A DNA stretch of 32,137 nt from CAZHOV01 sp964534315. Lineage in GTDB: Bacteria; Bacteroidota; Bacteroidia; Chitinophagales; Saprospiraceae. The stretch is taken from assembly GCA_964534315.1 (NCBI GenBank), contig CAZHOV010000052.1:1-32137 (forward strand). Reading direction: 5' to 3'. Made by a program: the position numbers and the translations under genes. The stretch's first letter is position 1. Each line of letters opens with the position of its first letter. This document shows, piece by piece, positions 23,244-31,323 of the stretch. The notes below the pieces were generated by a model, which worked only from the letters and a program-made list of their open reading frames with translations, was not told the origin of the DNA and made no database searches.

Positions 23244-24668
23244 CTATGGAAAAATACCTAATGTAAGGTAATCGCTACTGATTTTTTGAAGCGCGTTCAC
23301 AAAAGAAGCGGTGCGTAAATCTTCTATTTTTCTTTTGCGCATTTTGATCTCTCTAATCTGTTGATAAGCAGTAATCATGGTTTCTTCCAATCCTGAACGC
23401 ACCAAGTCAATTTCATCAGCACCTTTGGTGAGGAAATCTCTTTCCTTTTGGCCGATCGTTTTACCGGATAGCCTTTCTACCAAAGCAACCAGATTATTAT
23501 AAGTTTGCTGGTTAAAGCGCTTATCCATTCTCCCGAAACGCATGTGAGAAAGGTTTTTCAACCATTCGAAGTAGGAAACGGTAACCCCTCCGGCGTTGAT
23601 GTACATATCCGGAATGACCATTACGCCTTTTTTCAGTAATATTTCCTCCGCATCAAAGGTGATGGGACCGTTGGCCGCTTCGGCAATAATTTTGGCCTTC
23701 ACCCGGTCGGCATTTTCTTTGGTAATCTGGTTTTCCAAAGCTGCCGGCACAAGAATATCGCAGTCTACTTCTAGTATCTTATCCCGGTGATCCAGATTGA
23801 CCGCATCGGGAAAGTTGAGGATGGAGCCGGTTTCCTTTCGGAACTTCATCACCTTTTCAATATCAAAACCATTTTCATTATAGATCGCTCCTTCAAATTC
23901 GGAGACGGCTACGATCTTGGCATCTCCTTCTTTTTGGGAGATAGAGCCGGTGTGGTATCCTACATTTCCAAGTCCCTGAATAGCGATCGTTTTTCCGGCG
24001 ATCCCGGGAGTAAGACCCAGCTTTTTCATATCGTCTTTAAAGCTGACTGCTTCTTTTATACCGTAAAATACACCTCTTCCGGTTGCTTCCGTTCTACCTC
24101 TGATCCCATTTTGATTGACCGGTTTTCCGGTTACACAGCCTACGGCATCCATTTCTCCACCTCCTTTAAAAGAAAGGTAGGTATCCAATATCCAAGCCAT
24201 CTCGCGTTCGCCGGTACCATAATCGGGAGCGGGAACATCCAGGCCTGGCCCCATGAAATTTTTCCGAATCAGCTCAGCTGTGTAGCGTCGGGTAACTTTC
24301 TGCAACTGCAAAGGAGTATGCTCACGTGGAGAGATCCGCACGCCCCCTTTTGCTCCTCCGAAAGGAACATCCACAATTGCACATTTGTAAGTCATCAGAG
24401 AGGCGAGTGCCATCACTTCTTCGCGGTTAACGTGGCGGGAATACCGGATTCCCCCTTTGGTAGGTTGGCGGTGATGACTGTGTTGAACACGAAAGGCTTC
24501 AATTACCTTGTATTCGTTTCCAACTTTCACCGGAAAACTGATTTGTAATACGGCATTACAAACCTTAATTTGGTCTAATAACCCCTTGGGAAGACCAGTA
24601 TGAACCGCAGCTCGATCGAAACTTCGATTGACCGATTCGTAAAAACTTGATCCTTGATTTTTACTCAT
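23244..24668 (-). CDS. Glutamate dehydrogenase (Glu/Leu/Phe/Val dehydrogenase family)
   Basis: This 474-aa protein interconverts glutamate and 2-oxoglutarate plus ammonium. The substrate domain has Lys71 in PTKGGIRYS, Lys95 in MTYKCAIV and Lys107 in PFGGAKGG, matching the three active-site lysines of the family, and Asp in PAPDYGTG (near 149). The nucleotide domain has the Rossmann GLGNVG motif (IQGLGNVGYHT). The length is usual for the hexameric 450-residue class, although there is a longer region around MKKLGLTPG and a C-terminal helical tail. Coenzyme preference (NAD or NADP) cannot be told. The start codon overlaps the last 8 bp of the ccmD-like gene, so it is translationally coupled to the cytochrome c maturation genes. 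A possible MITE lies directly downstream. Confidence 0.93.
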   Translation of the reverse strand: MSKNQGSSFYESVNRSFDRAAVHTGLPKGLLDQIKVCNAVLQISFPVKVGNEYKVIEAFRVQHSHHRQPTKGGIRYSRHVNREEVMALASLMTYKCAIVDVPFGGAKGGVRISPREHTPLQLQKVTRRYTAELIRKNFMGPGLDVPAPDYGTGEREMAWILDTYLSFKGGGEMDAVGCVTGKPVNQNGIRGRTEATGRGVFYGIKEAVSFKDDMKKLGLTPGIAGKTIAIQGLGNVGYHTGSISQKEGDAKIVAVSEFEGAIYNENGFDIEKVMKFRKETGSILNFPDAVNLDHRDKILEVDCDILVPAALENQITKENADRVKAKIIAEAANGPITFDAEEILLKKGVMVIPDMYINAGGVTVSYFEWLKNLSHMRFGRMDKRFNQQTYNNLVALVERLSGKTIGQKERDFLTKGADEIDLVRSGLEETMITAYQQIREIKMRKRKIEDLRTASFVNALQKISSDYLTLGIFP

Positions 24669-24885
24669 TATCCTTTATTTGTTTTTCTAGTTTAGATATT
24701 TTTCTTTCCAGGGTAATTAAAAAAATCACGATACCCAAAAATATCGCAACAATAACTGCTACCACCACATAAATCTTTCCCATACTTCTCAAAAAATCCT
24801 GGTTTTCGCTTTGCGCGAACAAGCTAAAAACATTTACACAAATAAAAACAAAAACCAGAAATAATTTTGCAAAAATCCCTTTCAT
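24661..24885 (-). CDS. CcmD-like small membrane protein
   Basis: The 74-aa product begins MKGIFAKLFLVFVFICVNVF, a hydrophobic segment ending SLFAQ that could be a cleaved signal peptide. A second membrane helix (IYVVVAVIVAIFLGIVIFLI, about residues 38-57) follows, then a charged coiled tail (ERKISKLEKQIKDNE). This layout, one membrane helix with a basic/acidic helical cytoplasmic tail and a position after ccsA/ccmC, is that of the CcmD family in Bacteroidota. CcmD assists heme export by the CcmABC complex. The sequence is too short and variable for a firm call, so context carries much weight. I chose the ATG at 24883-24885; a TTG three codons upstream is possible. The stop overlaps the gdhA start. 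CAAAAATA at 24920-24927 could be a -7 element on this strand. Confidence 0.75.
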   Translation of the reverse strand: MKGIFAKLFLVFVFICVNVFSLFAQSENQDFLRSMGKIYVVVAVIVAIFLGIVIFLITLERKISKLEKQIKDNE

Positions 24886-24964
24886 GTTAATCAAATTTCA
24901 CAACACCCATAAATTTGGGCAAAAATATCTAAATAGTTTGGAAAATGAGTATCTAAATTGTACT

Positions 24965-26032
24965 TTAATTCATTCGTTCATAAAGCAAGTCTCTCACCCG
25001 GCTATATCTCCATATCAAAGTAGCGACCCAGACCCCTATTAGGGTCCAGCCAATGATCGAAGGATAAAAGATCAGCCGCATGGTATTATCCAGGTCTTCT
25101 CCCCCAAATCCGGGGTTTCCCGCATTACCGGGATGCAAGCTCACCCCGACGCTTTTTAACCTCGGGATGATAAACAACAACGGAATCATAGCTGCAAAAG
25201 CAAAAACATTATATACAGCGGCAATACGCGCCCGCTGCTCCAGATCATCAAAGGAGCTGCGCAACACGAAATAAGCCAGATAGATCAGCAACGTAATGGC
25301 GGTAACAATCTGCTTAATATCCCAACTCCAAAATTTCCCCCAAGTATACTGCGCCCATATCGCTCCGGTAATGAGTCCCAGCACTCCAAATAAGGTACCT
25401 GCAGTAGTAAACGCCACCGCCGCACGGTCATACTCCGGATTAAATTTGGAAAGGTAGCGAATACTGTAAATAACCGAAACCAACAAAATAATGATCATCC
25501 CAAACCACAGAGGGACGTGAAAGTACGTATTTCGAATGGTCTCCTCCAAGATATTCCGGAATGGAAAAGTCAAATGATCTACTTCGTTCAGGTCATCAAT
25601 ACTGCCTTTCCATCCGGCAGTATCATCGGGACTAATAGCTATGCTGGAGGGGCTCACAAATACGGCGCTCGGAAGTACGTAAGCACCATCTTTCGGATCG
25701 TCAATAATCAGAGATAAGGCATACTCCTGAGGCTTTTCAGGTAACGATTCCGGTATTTGAAACGTCAGTCTTGCCCTATTCTGGCTTTCTACTACTATCG
25801 CTTCAGCAGTCAGAATATGCTCTTCATCCAGCTTTAACCAAGCTCTCAAATCAGAAGCATTATCCTCCAAACGGGTATTGTAACAGTTGGCAGTAATCAC
25901 CAACTTATCTCCCCCCTTCGCACTATCAGGACTAATCTTCGCAATCCCCGGCTTTAAGGGCACTAGCATCCCTACTGTGAAGGTGTATAGCAAAATGATT
26001 ACGCCTAGAGCTTTCCACCAAATTCCTTTCAT
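24965..26032 (-). CDS. Cytochrome c biogenesis protein CcsA/CcmC with an extracytoplasmic insertion
   Basis: The 355-aa membrane protein carries the tryptophan-rich heme-handling motif WGKFWSWD (about residues 231-238) that defines the CcmC/CcsA/CcmF family. It has flanking histidines in YFHVPLWF (His172) and SLHPG (His300), the likely heme ligands. Membrane segments lie at about 6-24 and then from 175 to the end (five more). Between the first and second helices is an extra soluble region of about 140 residues. It starts KPGIAKISPDSAKGGDKLVI, reminiscent of an IPT/TIG Ig-like domain. CcmC proteins are usually about 220-250 aa, so this insertion is unusual. An ATG three codons earlier (26039-26041) is also possible. 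It is downstream of ccmB and upstream of the ccmD-like gene, the order expected for the heme export unit. Confidence 0.88.
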   Translation of the reverse strand: MKGIWWKALGVIILLYTFTVGMLVPLKPGIAKISPDSAKGGDKLVITANCYNTRLEDNASDLRAWLKLDEEHILTAEAIVVESQNRARLTFQIPESLPEKPQEYALSLIIDDPKDGAYVLPSAVFVSPSSIAISPDDTAGWKGSIDDLNEVDHLTFPFRNILEETIRNTYFHVPLWFGMIIILLVSVIYSIRYLSKFNPEYDRAAVAFTTAGTLFGVLGLITGAIWAQYTWGKFWSWDIKQIVTAITLLIYLAYFVLRSSFDDLEQRARIAAVYNVFAFAAMIPLLFIIPRLKSVGVSLHPGNAGNPGFGGEDLDNTMRLIFYPSIIGWTLIGVWVATLIWRYSRVRDLLYERMN

Positions 26033-26041
26033 GATAAACAT

Positions 26042-26132
26042 ATTAATAATGAGTAATGAATAATGAATAATGAATAATTTTTATCTTTAAAATCCTTATT
26101 ACTCATTACTCATCATTAATTATTAACTGACT
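26042..26132. repeat. Heptamer array and imperfect hairpin between ccmB and ccsA
   Basis: AATGAGT is followed by three AATGAAT units and a partial fourth (about 26047-26079). The right half of the gap (about 26095-26124) carries ATTACTCATTACTCATCATTAA, largely complementary to the left half, so the spacer can fold into an AT-rich hairpin. The AATGAAT unit recurs at 32053-32079. Confidence 0.75.
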
Positions 26133-26798
26133 TTAATCGCGCCAAAGATACGGAAACAAAACAATCGCAGCAGCAATTAAGATCAAATCGATTCCTAGCA
26201 GGATAAACAGATCATTATTGACCTGGTTCATCTCTCCGAAACCTAATGACGTTGCTGACAATTTGATCAGATTGAATAAGGTGGGAATAATAGCGGGAAA
26301 ACCAAGGATAGCCATAAGTGTAGCCCCGTTTTTGGCCTTAGAGGCGATAGCCGAAATAAAGGTAAAAATGATAGAAAATCCAAAACTCCCTATGCCCAAT
26401 GCCATAAGAAATACACCAATTTCTTCTACGGGGTTTTCGGTAATAAAAGAGAAAACCAAAAAGGTTAATAGCCCCAATAAGAATAATAAAAGAGTGTTGT
26501 AAATAATTTTGGAAAAAAGAATTGCTAAGGGATTAGCCAGGGTATAATAATACAACTGCCGGGCGCCACTTTCCTGGACAAAACTCTTGGCCACTGCATT
26601 GACAGTAGCAAACAAAACAACTATCCAGTACAGGACATTCCAGGTAGGACCCAATATTTCTGCATTGGCAAAGGCGACATAGATAATAAACACTGTGGAG
26701 ATCACATACAGCAATATGCCACTAATAGCGTACCGCTGCCGCCACTCCAAAATAATTTCTTTACGCAGTAAAAATCCAATTTCTCTTAACAATTGCAT
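26133..26798 (-). CDS. ccmB: Heme exporter membrane subunit CcmB
   Basis: CcmB is the membrane subunit of the ABC-type CcmAB complex that works with CcmC and CcmD to place heme on CcmE for cytochrome c assembly. The 221-aa product has six hydrophobic segments and begins LLREIGFLLRKEIILEWRQRYAI, the conserved N-terminal amphipathic stretch, with the family motif FVQESGARQLYYYTLANPLAILFSKIIYN around residues 73-101. I chose the ATG at 26796-26798, which gives the normal length; an ATG 11 codons upstream adds a short hydrophobic tail. The ATPase CcmA is not in the window. A 91-bp repeat-rich gap separates it from ccsA. Residues such as KNGATLMAILGFP near 154-166 also fit the family. Confidence 0.9.
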   Translation of the reverse strand: MQLLREIGFLLRKEIILEWRQRYAISGILLYVISTVFIIYVAFANAEILGPTWNVLYWIVVLFATVNAVAKSFVQESGARQLYYYTLANPLAILFSKIIYNTLLLFLLGLLTFLVFSFITENPVEEIGVFLMALGIGSFGFSIIFTFISAIASKAKNGATLMAILGFPAIIPTLFNLIKLSATSLGFGEMNQVNNDLFILLGIDLILIAAAIVLFPYLWRD

Positions 26799-26854
26799 GA
26801 CGCAAAGGTAGGAAATGAGAACGATAAACATGAATTATATTTACCTTCCCAAGC

Positions 26855-28759
26855 CTAGTAAACAAACACAACCTTACCTGTCTCAAAACCACCATTTCCA
26901 TTCTCAAGGCTGTAGAAATAGGTGCCGGATTGTTCAGGATATAGCTCATATCTGTCCTGACCAGGGGCTAGTTCGGCCTGGTCAATAAGTTGCCCCATCA
27001 GGTTGTAAAGGCGAAATTGAGCAGATTCGTTGAATGTGGTGCGTTCAAGTTGCAGGGTATTGGCAGATTGATATAGCTGAACCGTTGTTGTTTGTTGATC
27101 AGGTGTTGAAGTTGACGTTGCATTAAAATCGACATATGCGATACGGGAGAACCCGATGCCCTGAACCTCTGTAAAATCACCCCCCATGTATAACTTATCC
27201 TGGAAATTGGCCAGCGCCTTGATGGAGCCATTGAGGTTGAACATTCCCTGTTGCTCGTTTTGATCTAGTGAAAGTAGTCCATCTCCATATATGCCTACGA
27301 TTGGTTCATAGAAGAATCCCCCACCTATCATCACTTGGTTATCAAAGGTAATGATCTCCCGGATCCATCCGTCAAATTCATATTCCCAATTTGCAGAAGA
27401 AAGGCTTGATCCGAAAAGATACTGCCAATTACCGAGTGTAATTTTAGACATAGGATGTGTACTGTTAACATCACCGCCAAAATACAGATCGCCATCGTGG
27501 ATCAATATGCTGCTAACAGGGCCGTTCAATCCATTGTAAGCAGTCCATTCATGCGTAAATAAGGCCAGGTGATTGGTGGTTTTGGAATAGTTTCCGGAAT
27601 TATCTAAAGGAGCTGTCTGGTTAAAATCACCACCTACGAATACCCCTTCCGCTGACCACTGCAAGCTGTAAACCGGTCCATTCACTCCGAAACGGCCAGG
27701 AGCGTTGCCCCCTGGCAAATCATCTGTCCAACCCGTTAAATTAACCCAATCAAAAAGAGCGAGGTTTGCAAATGTTGCTCCATTGATGGAGGTAAAGTCT
27801 CCACCGATAAAAATTTTTTCAGGATTGGAAGGATCAGTTTCTACGGCAAATAGAGTACCTTCCATAGAAGTAATCCCCAATCCTTCCCATTCAGTTCCAT
27901 TCCAGATCGCAACATTGATCGATTGGGGATCATCATTTAATACAAAATCCCCCACTACTAATAGTTCATTCTCCATGTTAACGGCCATGTCGTAGATCAC
28001 TCCCGACACTCCGCTTCCCAACGATTGCCATTGTGTTCCATCCCAAGCAATGATGCTATTTGCAGGTTGACCATCCATCATCGTGAATTCACCGGCTATA
28101 TAAAGCAAGCTTTCATCTGAAGTCGCCTCCATGTCCAGAACCACCCCATTTGCTCCACCACCATTTCCTAATTGAAAGGTAGGAACTCCAGTAGGTGGAT
28201 AACCCGGTTGTATCCAGGCCAATTCACTTTCTGTGAATCCATTTTTAAGGGCCCAGGCTCCAAGTTTGGGATGAGTAATTTCTCGCACATAAGCATAATT
28301 TTGAGTTTCTTGCACCTCACGAGCCACTGCTTCATATCCACTTTCAATCATCAATTGGCCAACAGCACAAGCAGTGCCATAATTGTCAATAAAGTAGGGT
28401 TGGCGGTGCGGATGGTAAGAATTGATCGGGAACGTTCCTTCTTGAGCATACTCTTTTAGCACTGATAACATTAATTTTCTATTGATTTGTTGATCAATAT
28501 TCAAATGGTCTGTAGATCGATTGCTTAGCACCTGATGTACTAAGAGTAAGTGTTTTTGAATACGCTGAACGTCAGTATCAAATTTTACGGGTTTCCAGAC
28601 TTCAGCAGGAACGTCTCGCTGTTGAGTCCACTCTTTATTAACTTCATAGAGGTGGTTGAAAAGAAAAGTCTCCGTCTCAGGAGCTAAAATACTGCCTCGG
28701 ATAGAACCTATTGCAGAAAAAACAACTAAAGAAATAAGTACGTAGCTGATTTTTTTCAT
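26855..28759 (-). CDS. T9SS type A secreted protein with unnamed N-terminal domain and propeller-like repeats
   Basis: The 634-aa product has a signal peptide (MKKISYVLISLVVFSAIGS). Residues about 32-188 form a compact domain with a conserved core, HPHRQPYFIDNYGTACAVGQLM (116-137, with Arg119, Asp125 and Cys131), NYAYVREI (154-161) and ELAWIQPGYPP (179-189). From memory the same core recurs in secreted proteins of Bacteroidota and Myxococcota, but I know no function. Residues about 195-545 hold repeated WDGTxWxxLGxG/LxVGGDF units, propeller-like. The last 75 or so residues form a type A T9SS sorting domain (FRLYNLMGQLIDQ and GTYFYSLENG). The protein is exported and anchored or released at the surface. 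It is monocistronic. A 261-bp AT-rich gap separates it from the amidase gene, transcribed divergently. Confidence 0.85.
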   Translation of the reverse strand: MKKISYVLISLVVFSAIGSIRGSILAPETETFLFNHLYEVNKEWTQQRDVPAEVWKPVKFDTDVQRIQKHLLLVHQVLSNRSTDHLNIDQQINRKLMLSVLKEYAQEGTFPINSYHPHRQPYFIDNYGTACAVGQLMIESGYEAVAREVQETQNYAYVREITHPKLGAWALKNGFTESELAWIQPGYPPTGVPTFQLGNGGGANGVVLDMEATSDESLLYIAGEFTMMDGQPANSIIAWDGTQWQSLGSGVSGVIYDMAVNMENELLVVGDFVLNDDPQSINVAIWNGTEWEGLGITSMEGTLFAVETDPSNPEKIFIGGDFTSINGATFANLALFDWVNLTGWTDDLPGGNAPGRFGVNGPVYSLQWSAEGVFVGGDFNQTAPLDNSGNYSKTTNHLALFTHEWTAYNGLNGPVSSILIHDGDLYFGGDVNSTHPMSKITLGNWQYLFGSSLSSANWEYEFDGWIREIITFDNQVMIGGGFFYEPIVGIYGDGLLSLDQNEQQGMFNLNGSIKALANFQDKLYMGGDFTEVQGIGFSRIAYVDFNATSTSTPDQQTTTVQLYQSANTLQLERTTFNESAQFRLYNLMGQLIDQAELAPGQDRYELYPEQSGTYFYSLENGNGGFETGKVVFVY

Positions 28760-29020
28760 AGCTGGATTAGTTGATATTAGGAAATGTGGTTTCGGTATAA
28801 AAGTTATTCATTTTCAGGATAAAAAATGGTAAAGGATTAGTCAAACCATATGATTTAAAAATAGAAAATCGAGATTTGTATTTTACTATACTGCTCTCTT
28901 TGACTTTTCATCATTAACCTTTATTTTTCTCACGAAAATTTTCACCTATTGGTTGGAAGTGATAAACTAAAATAATATTTTAACAGTTAAAATCGTATTG
29001 AAAAGACAAAATTTTTATCT
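28760..29020. other. AT-rich divergent intergenic region
   Basis: This 261-bp gap lies between the type A T9SS gene (minus) and the amidase gene (plus). It should contain both promoters. A TTTG at 28875-28878 with TCTCTTTG at 28895-28902 is an imperfect promoter-like pair for the plus gene. I see no gene or repeat. Confidence 0.6.
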
Positions 29021-30217
29021 ATGGCCTTGATGAGAATACTTTCTCTTGTGCTTATTCTTTTCTCGACCATCGAGTCGGAGGCTTCTTCCGACCGTTTCCA
29101 TCGGGTTCCGGCCCGAGCCAATGAAACGCCCAAGGAGTTGTTGGAGCGCTATCATCTGCATGGTTATCAGTGTAACAAATCCAAATTTTTGTTAATCAAC
29201 AACCTGAATGTCAATAGTATATTGTCGGGTGGAGAGCAATATTACATACCCGTTTTTATCTATAATTATGATGGTAAAAGTATTCGCTCGACCTTAGGTA
29301 TTGACAACTGGGACCAGGCCGTTCGGATCAAGCAGTACAATGATCTGATGTTAGAAAAACAGCTTCGACGTAAGACCATCGTCGATAGCCGCATTTTATG
29401 GGTACCCTATCATGAATTAAATTGCGACGACGAGCCCAAAAAGCCGGTTCAGAAATTAGCGGCTTCAACGGTAGAAAGTAACGATGGTGGCGGAAGCCGG
29501 ACGTTTCCCATTTTTGGTCCTAAGCACCAGTATGTCCCCCTAAAAGACAATAGCATGCGCGGAAAGATCTTCTATATTGTCGCAGGACATGGCGGACCGG
29601 ATTGCGGGGCCATCGGAAAAAAAGGGAAGTACGACTTGTGCGAAGATGAATATGCCTACGATGTTTGTCTGCGGCTGGCTCGAAAGTTGCTCGAACACGG
29701 CGCTGTCCCCTACATGATCATTCGCGATCCGGACGACGGTCTTCGATCTGAGAAATACCTGGATTGCGATTATGACGAATACTGCTGGGGCGACCTCAAG
29801 ATCCCCAGGAGCCAGCGAGCGCGACTACATCAGCGTTCGGATGCGATTAATGAATTATATGAGAAATATAAAAAACTAGGCGTCACCGAACAAACTGTTG
29901 TCACCGTCCACATTGACTCCCGAAGTAAGAAACAACGTGTGGATGCCTACTTCTACCATCACCCACAAAGCAATCCCGGAAAGGTATTGGCTCAAAAGCT
30001 ACAGAAAGCCCTCGCTGCAAAATATGCCAAATATCGAAAATATGGCACCTACAAAGGTACAGTCAAGTCCAGAGACCTGCATATGCTCCGGGAAGTCAAG
30101 CCTACCTCTGTTTTTATTGAACTGGGCAATATTATCAACCCGCTCGATCAACAACGGTTTGTTTTGGAGAAAAATCGTCAGTATCTGGCAGATTGGTTAT
30201 TTGAGGGGTTGCGATAA
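29021..30217 (+). CDS. LysM-containing N-acetylmuramoyl-L-alanine amidase (Amidase_3)
   Basis: The enzyme cleaves the amide bond between N-acetylmuramic acid and the peptide stem of peptidoglycan and depends on zinc. The 398-aa product has a signal peptide (about residues 1-22) and a LysM-like domain (about 29-77, with RANETPKELLERYHL and YIPV). A linker rich in Gly/Ser follows, then the Amidase_3 domain from about 180. The zinc and catalytic residues are visible: His190 in VAGHGG, Glu210 in CEDEYAYDV, His297 in VHIDS and Glu367 in FIELGNI. An insertion with extra cysteines (about 248-256) lies in the middle of the catalytic domain. The ATG at 29021 precedes another at 29030, either giving a signal peptide. 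The stop codon lies at the foot of a long hairpin, so the gene is its own unit. Confidence 0.88.
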   Translation: MALMRILSLVLILFSTIESEASSDRFHRVPARANETPKELLERYHLHGYQCNKSKFLLINNLNVNSILSGGEQYYIPVFIYNYDGKSIRSTLGIDNWDQAVRIKQYNDLMLEKQLRRKTIVDSRILWVPYHELNCDDEPKKPVQKLAASTVESNDGGGSRTFPIFGPKHQYVPLKDNSMRGKIFYIVAGHGGPDCGAIGKKGKYDLCEDEYAYDVCLRLARKLLEHGAVPYMIIRDPDDGLRSEKYLDCDYDEYCWGDLKIPRSQRARLHQRSDAINELYEKYKKLGVTEQTVVTVHIDSRSKKQRVDAYFYHHPQSNPGKVLAQKLQKALAAKYAKYRKYGTYKGTVKSRDLHMLREVKPTSVFIELGNIINPLDQQRFVLEKNRQYLADWLFEGLR

Positions 30218-30290
30218 AATAACGAGAACAGGAAAAATGCTGCAGCTGCAGTATTTTTTCTATTTCCGTTATTTTATTTTACTTTTTTTT
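30214..30290 (+). terminator. Long hairpin terminator after the amidase gene
   Basis: The two arms (30214-30245 and 30246-30277, 32 bp each) pair with five mismatches, several of which would be G-U pairs in RNA, around the centre TGCAGCTGCA. The amidase stop codon is part of the left arm. A T-rich stretch follows, so this is a good candidate for an intrinsic terminator. Confidence 0.65.
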
Positions 30291-30369
30291 CTTAAAAACC
30301 AAATAGTTACGTAAATTAAAGCGCTGAATTATTCAACCTAATTCTTTCAAAACATCAAAACCAACTTTT

Positions 30370-31269
30370 ATGACTAAAACCGAAAGAACTTGGGTGATTT
30401 TATTGTCCGTACTCGCTTTAATCCTGATGTATGCAGGTTATAAACTGTATGTATGTCAGGTTAAAGGAGTGTGTAATGATAAAATTGCTGCCTCTCTTGC
30501 TGAGACTCAAACGGACGATGAGCGTCCCTTACTATTCAACTACGGTAAAGCAGACCCTGTAATTAACGAATCAACTTTTAAAGATTTTCTTGCCCAGAAA
30601 ATGGCTGACATGAAAGAAGGACAAGTATTGACCATTGAAGGGCAATACTATACCGGTGAAGGTGAAAAACTGGGTAATGCCCGGGCGGAAGCCATTAAGC
30701 AATTATTTGCCGGAAAAATACCCGATGGTCAATTTGTCCTTAAAACCCGTCAGATCAATCAGGAAGTTGATCAGAAAAAGCCTTTCGAAGCTGCCGAAAT
30801 GTTCTGGACAGACGGCCCTATTGCTGAAAGTTCAACAGGCAACGACGGCAAAGAAGATGGAAAAGATAGTAAAGACGGAGAAGATGATGCTGCAGGTTCG
30901 GGAGATGGAGATGGCGGAAAAATTGTAGAATTAAAAGACCGTACTCAGATCTATCACGTCTTTGGCTCCGCCGAAAGAACCATAGACAGAACAGTGGATG
31001 AATATCTGGAGAAACTAGTACAACGCCTTTCTCAAACCAGCGAAAAAGTGCAATTAACAGGGCATACCGACAATATCGGCTCCGATGAAGACAACCAAAA
31101 GCTAGGTAAAGAAAGAGCGGAGTTCATCAAAGCGATCCTGTTAGAAAAAGGCGTAGAAGCCGACCGGATTATCACCAAATCTGCCGGCGAAAGCGAACCA
31201 GTTGAAAGTAACGACACCGATGAAGGCCGTCGCAAAAATCGCCGAACAGAATTATTACTAGTGCGATAA
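30370..31269 (+). CDS. OmpA-family protein with N-terminal membrane anchor
   Basis: The 299-aa product starts with one hydrophobic helix (about residues 9-27) that looks uncleaved. A degenerate OmpA-like domain (about 50-140, LTIEGQYYTGEGEKLGNARAEA) comes next, then a very acidic Asp/Gly/Lys linker (about 155-190), and a second OmpA C-terminal-like domain (about 195-299, VQLTGHTDNIGSDEDNQKLG... and GRRKNRRTELLL). The second domain keeps the Asp in GHTDN and the Arg in GRRKNRR that bind diaminopimelate in peptidoglycan. The first has lost that motif. The anchor in place of a beta-barrel suggests an inner-membrane or periplasmic protein. It is 152 bp after the amidase gene and 54 bp before the HHH protein. 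Confidence 0.88.
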   Translation: MTKTERTWVILLSVLALILMYAGYKLYVCQVKGVCNDKIAASLAETQTDDERPLLFNYGKADPVINESTFKDFLAQKMADMKEGQVLTIEGQYYTGEGEKLGNARAEAIKQLFAGKIPDGQFVLKTRQINQEVDQKKPFEAAEMFWTDGPIAESSTGNDGKEDGKDSKDGEDDAAGSGDGDGGKIVELKDRTQIYHVFGSAERTIDRTVDEYLEKLVQRLSQTSEKVQLTGHTDNIGSDEDNQKLGKERAEFIKAILLEKGVEADRIITKSAGESEPVESNDTDEGRRKNRRTELLLVR

Positions 31270-31323
31270 TGCTAAATTTTCAATCTTAACTTCTTCATTA
31301 ACAAAACTTAAAACCTCTTGATA

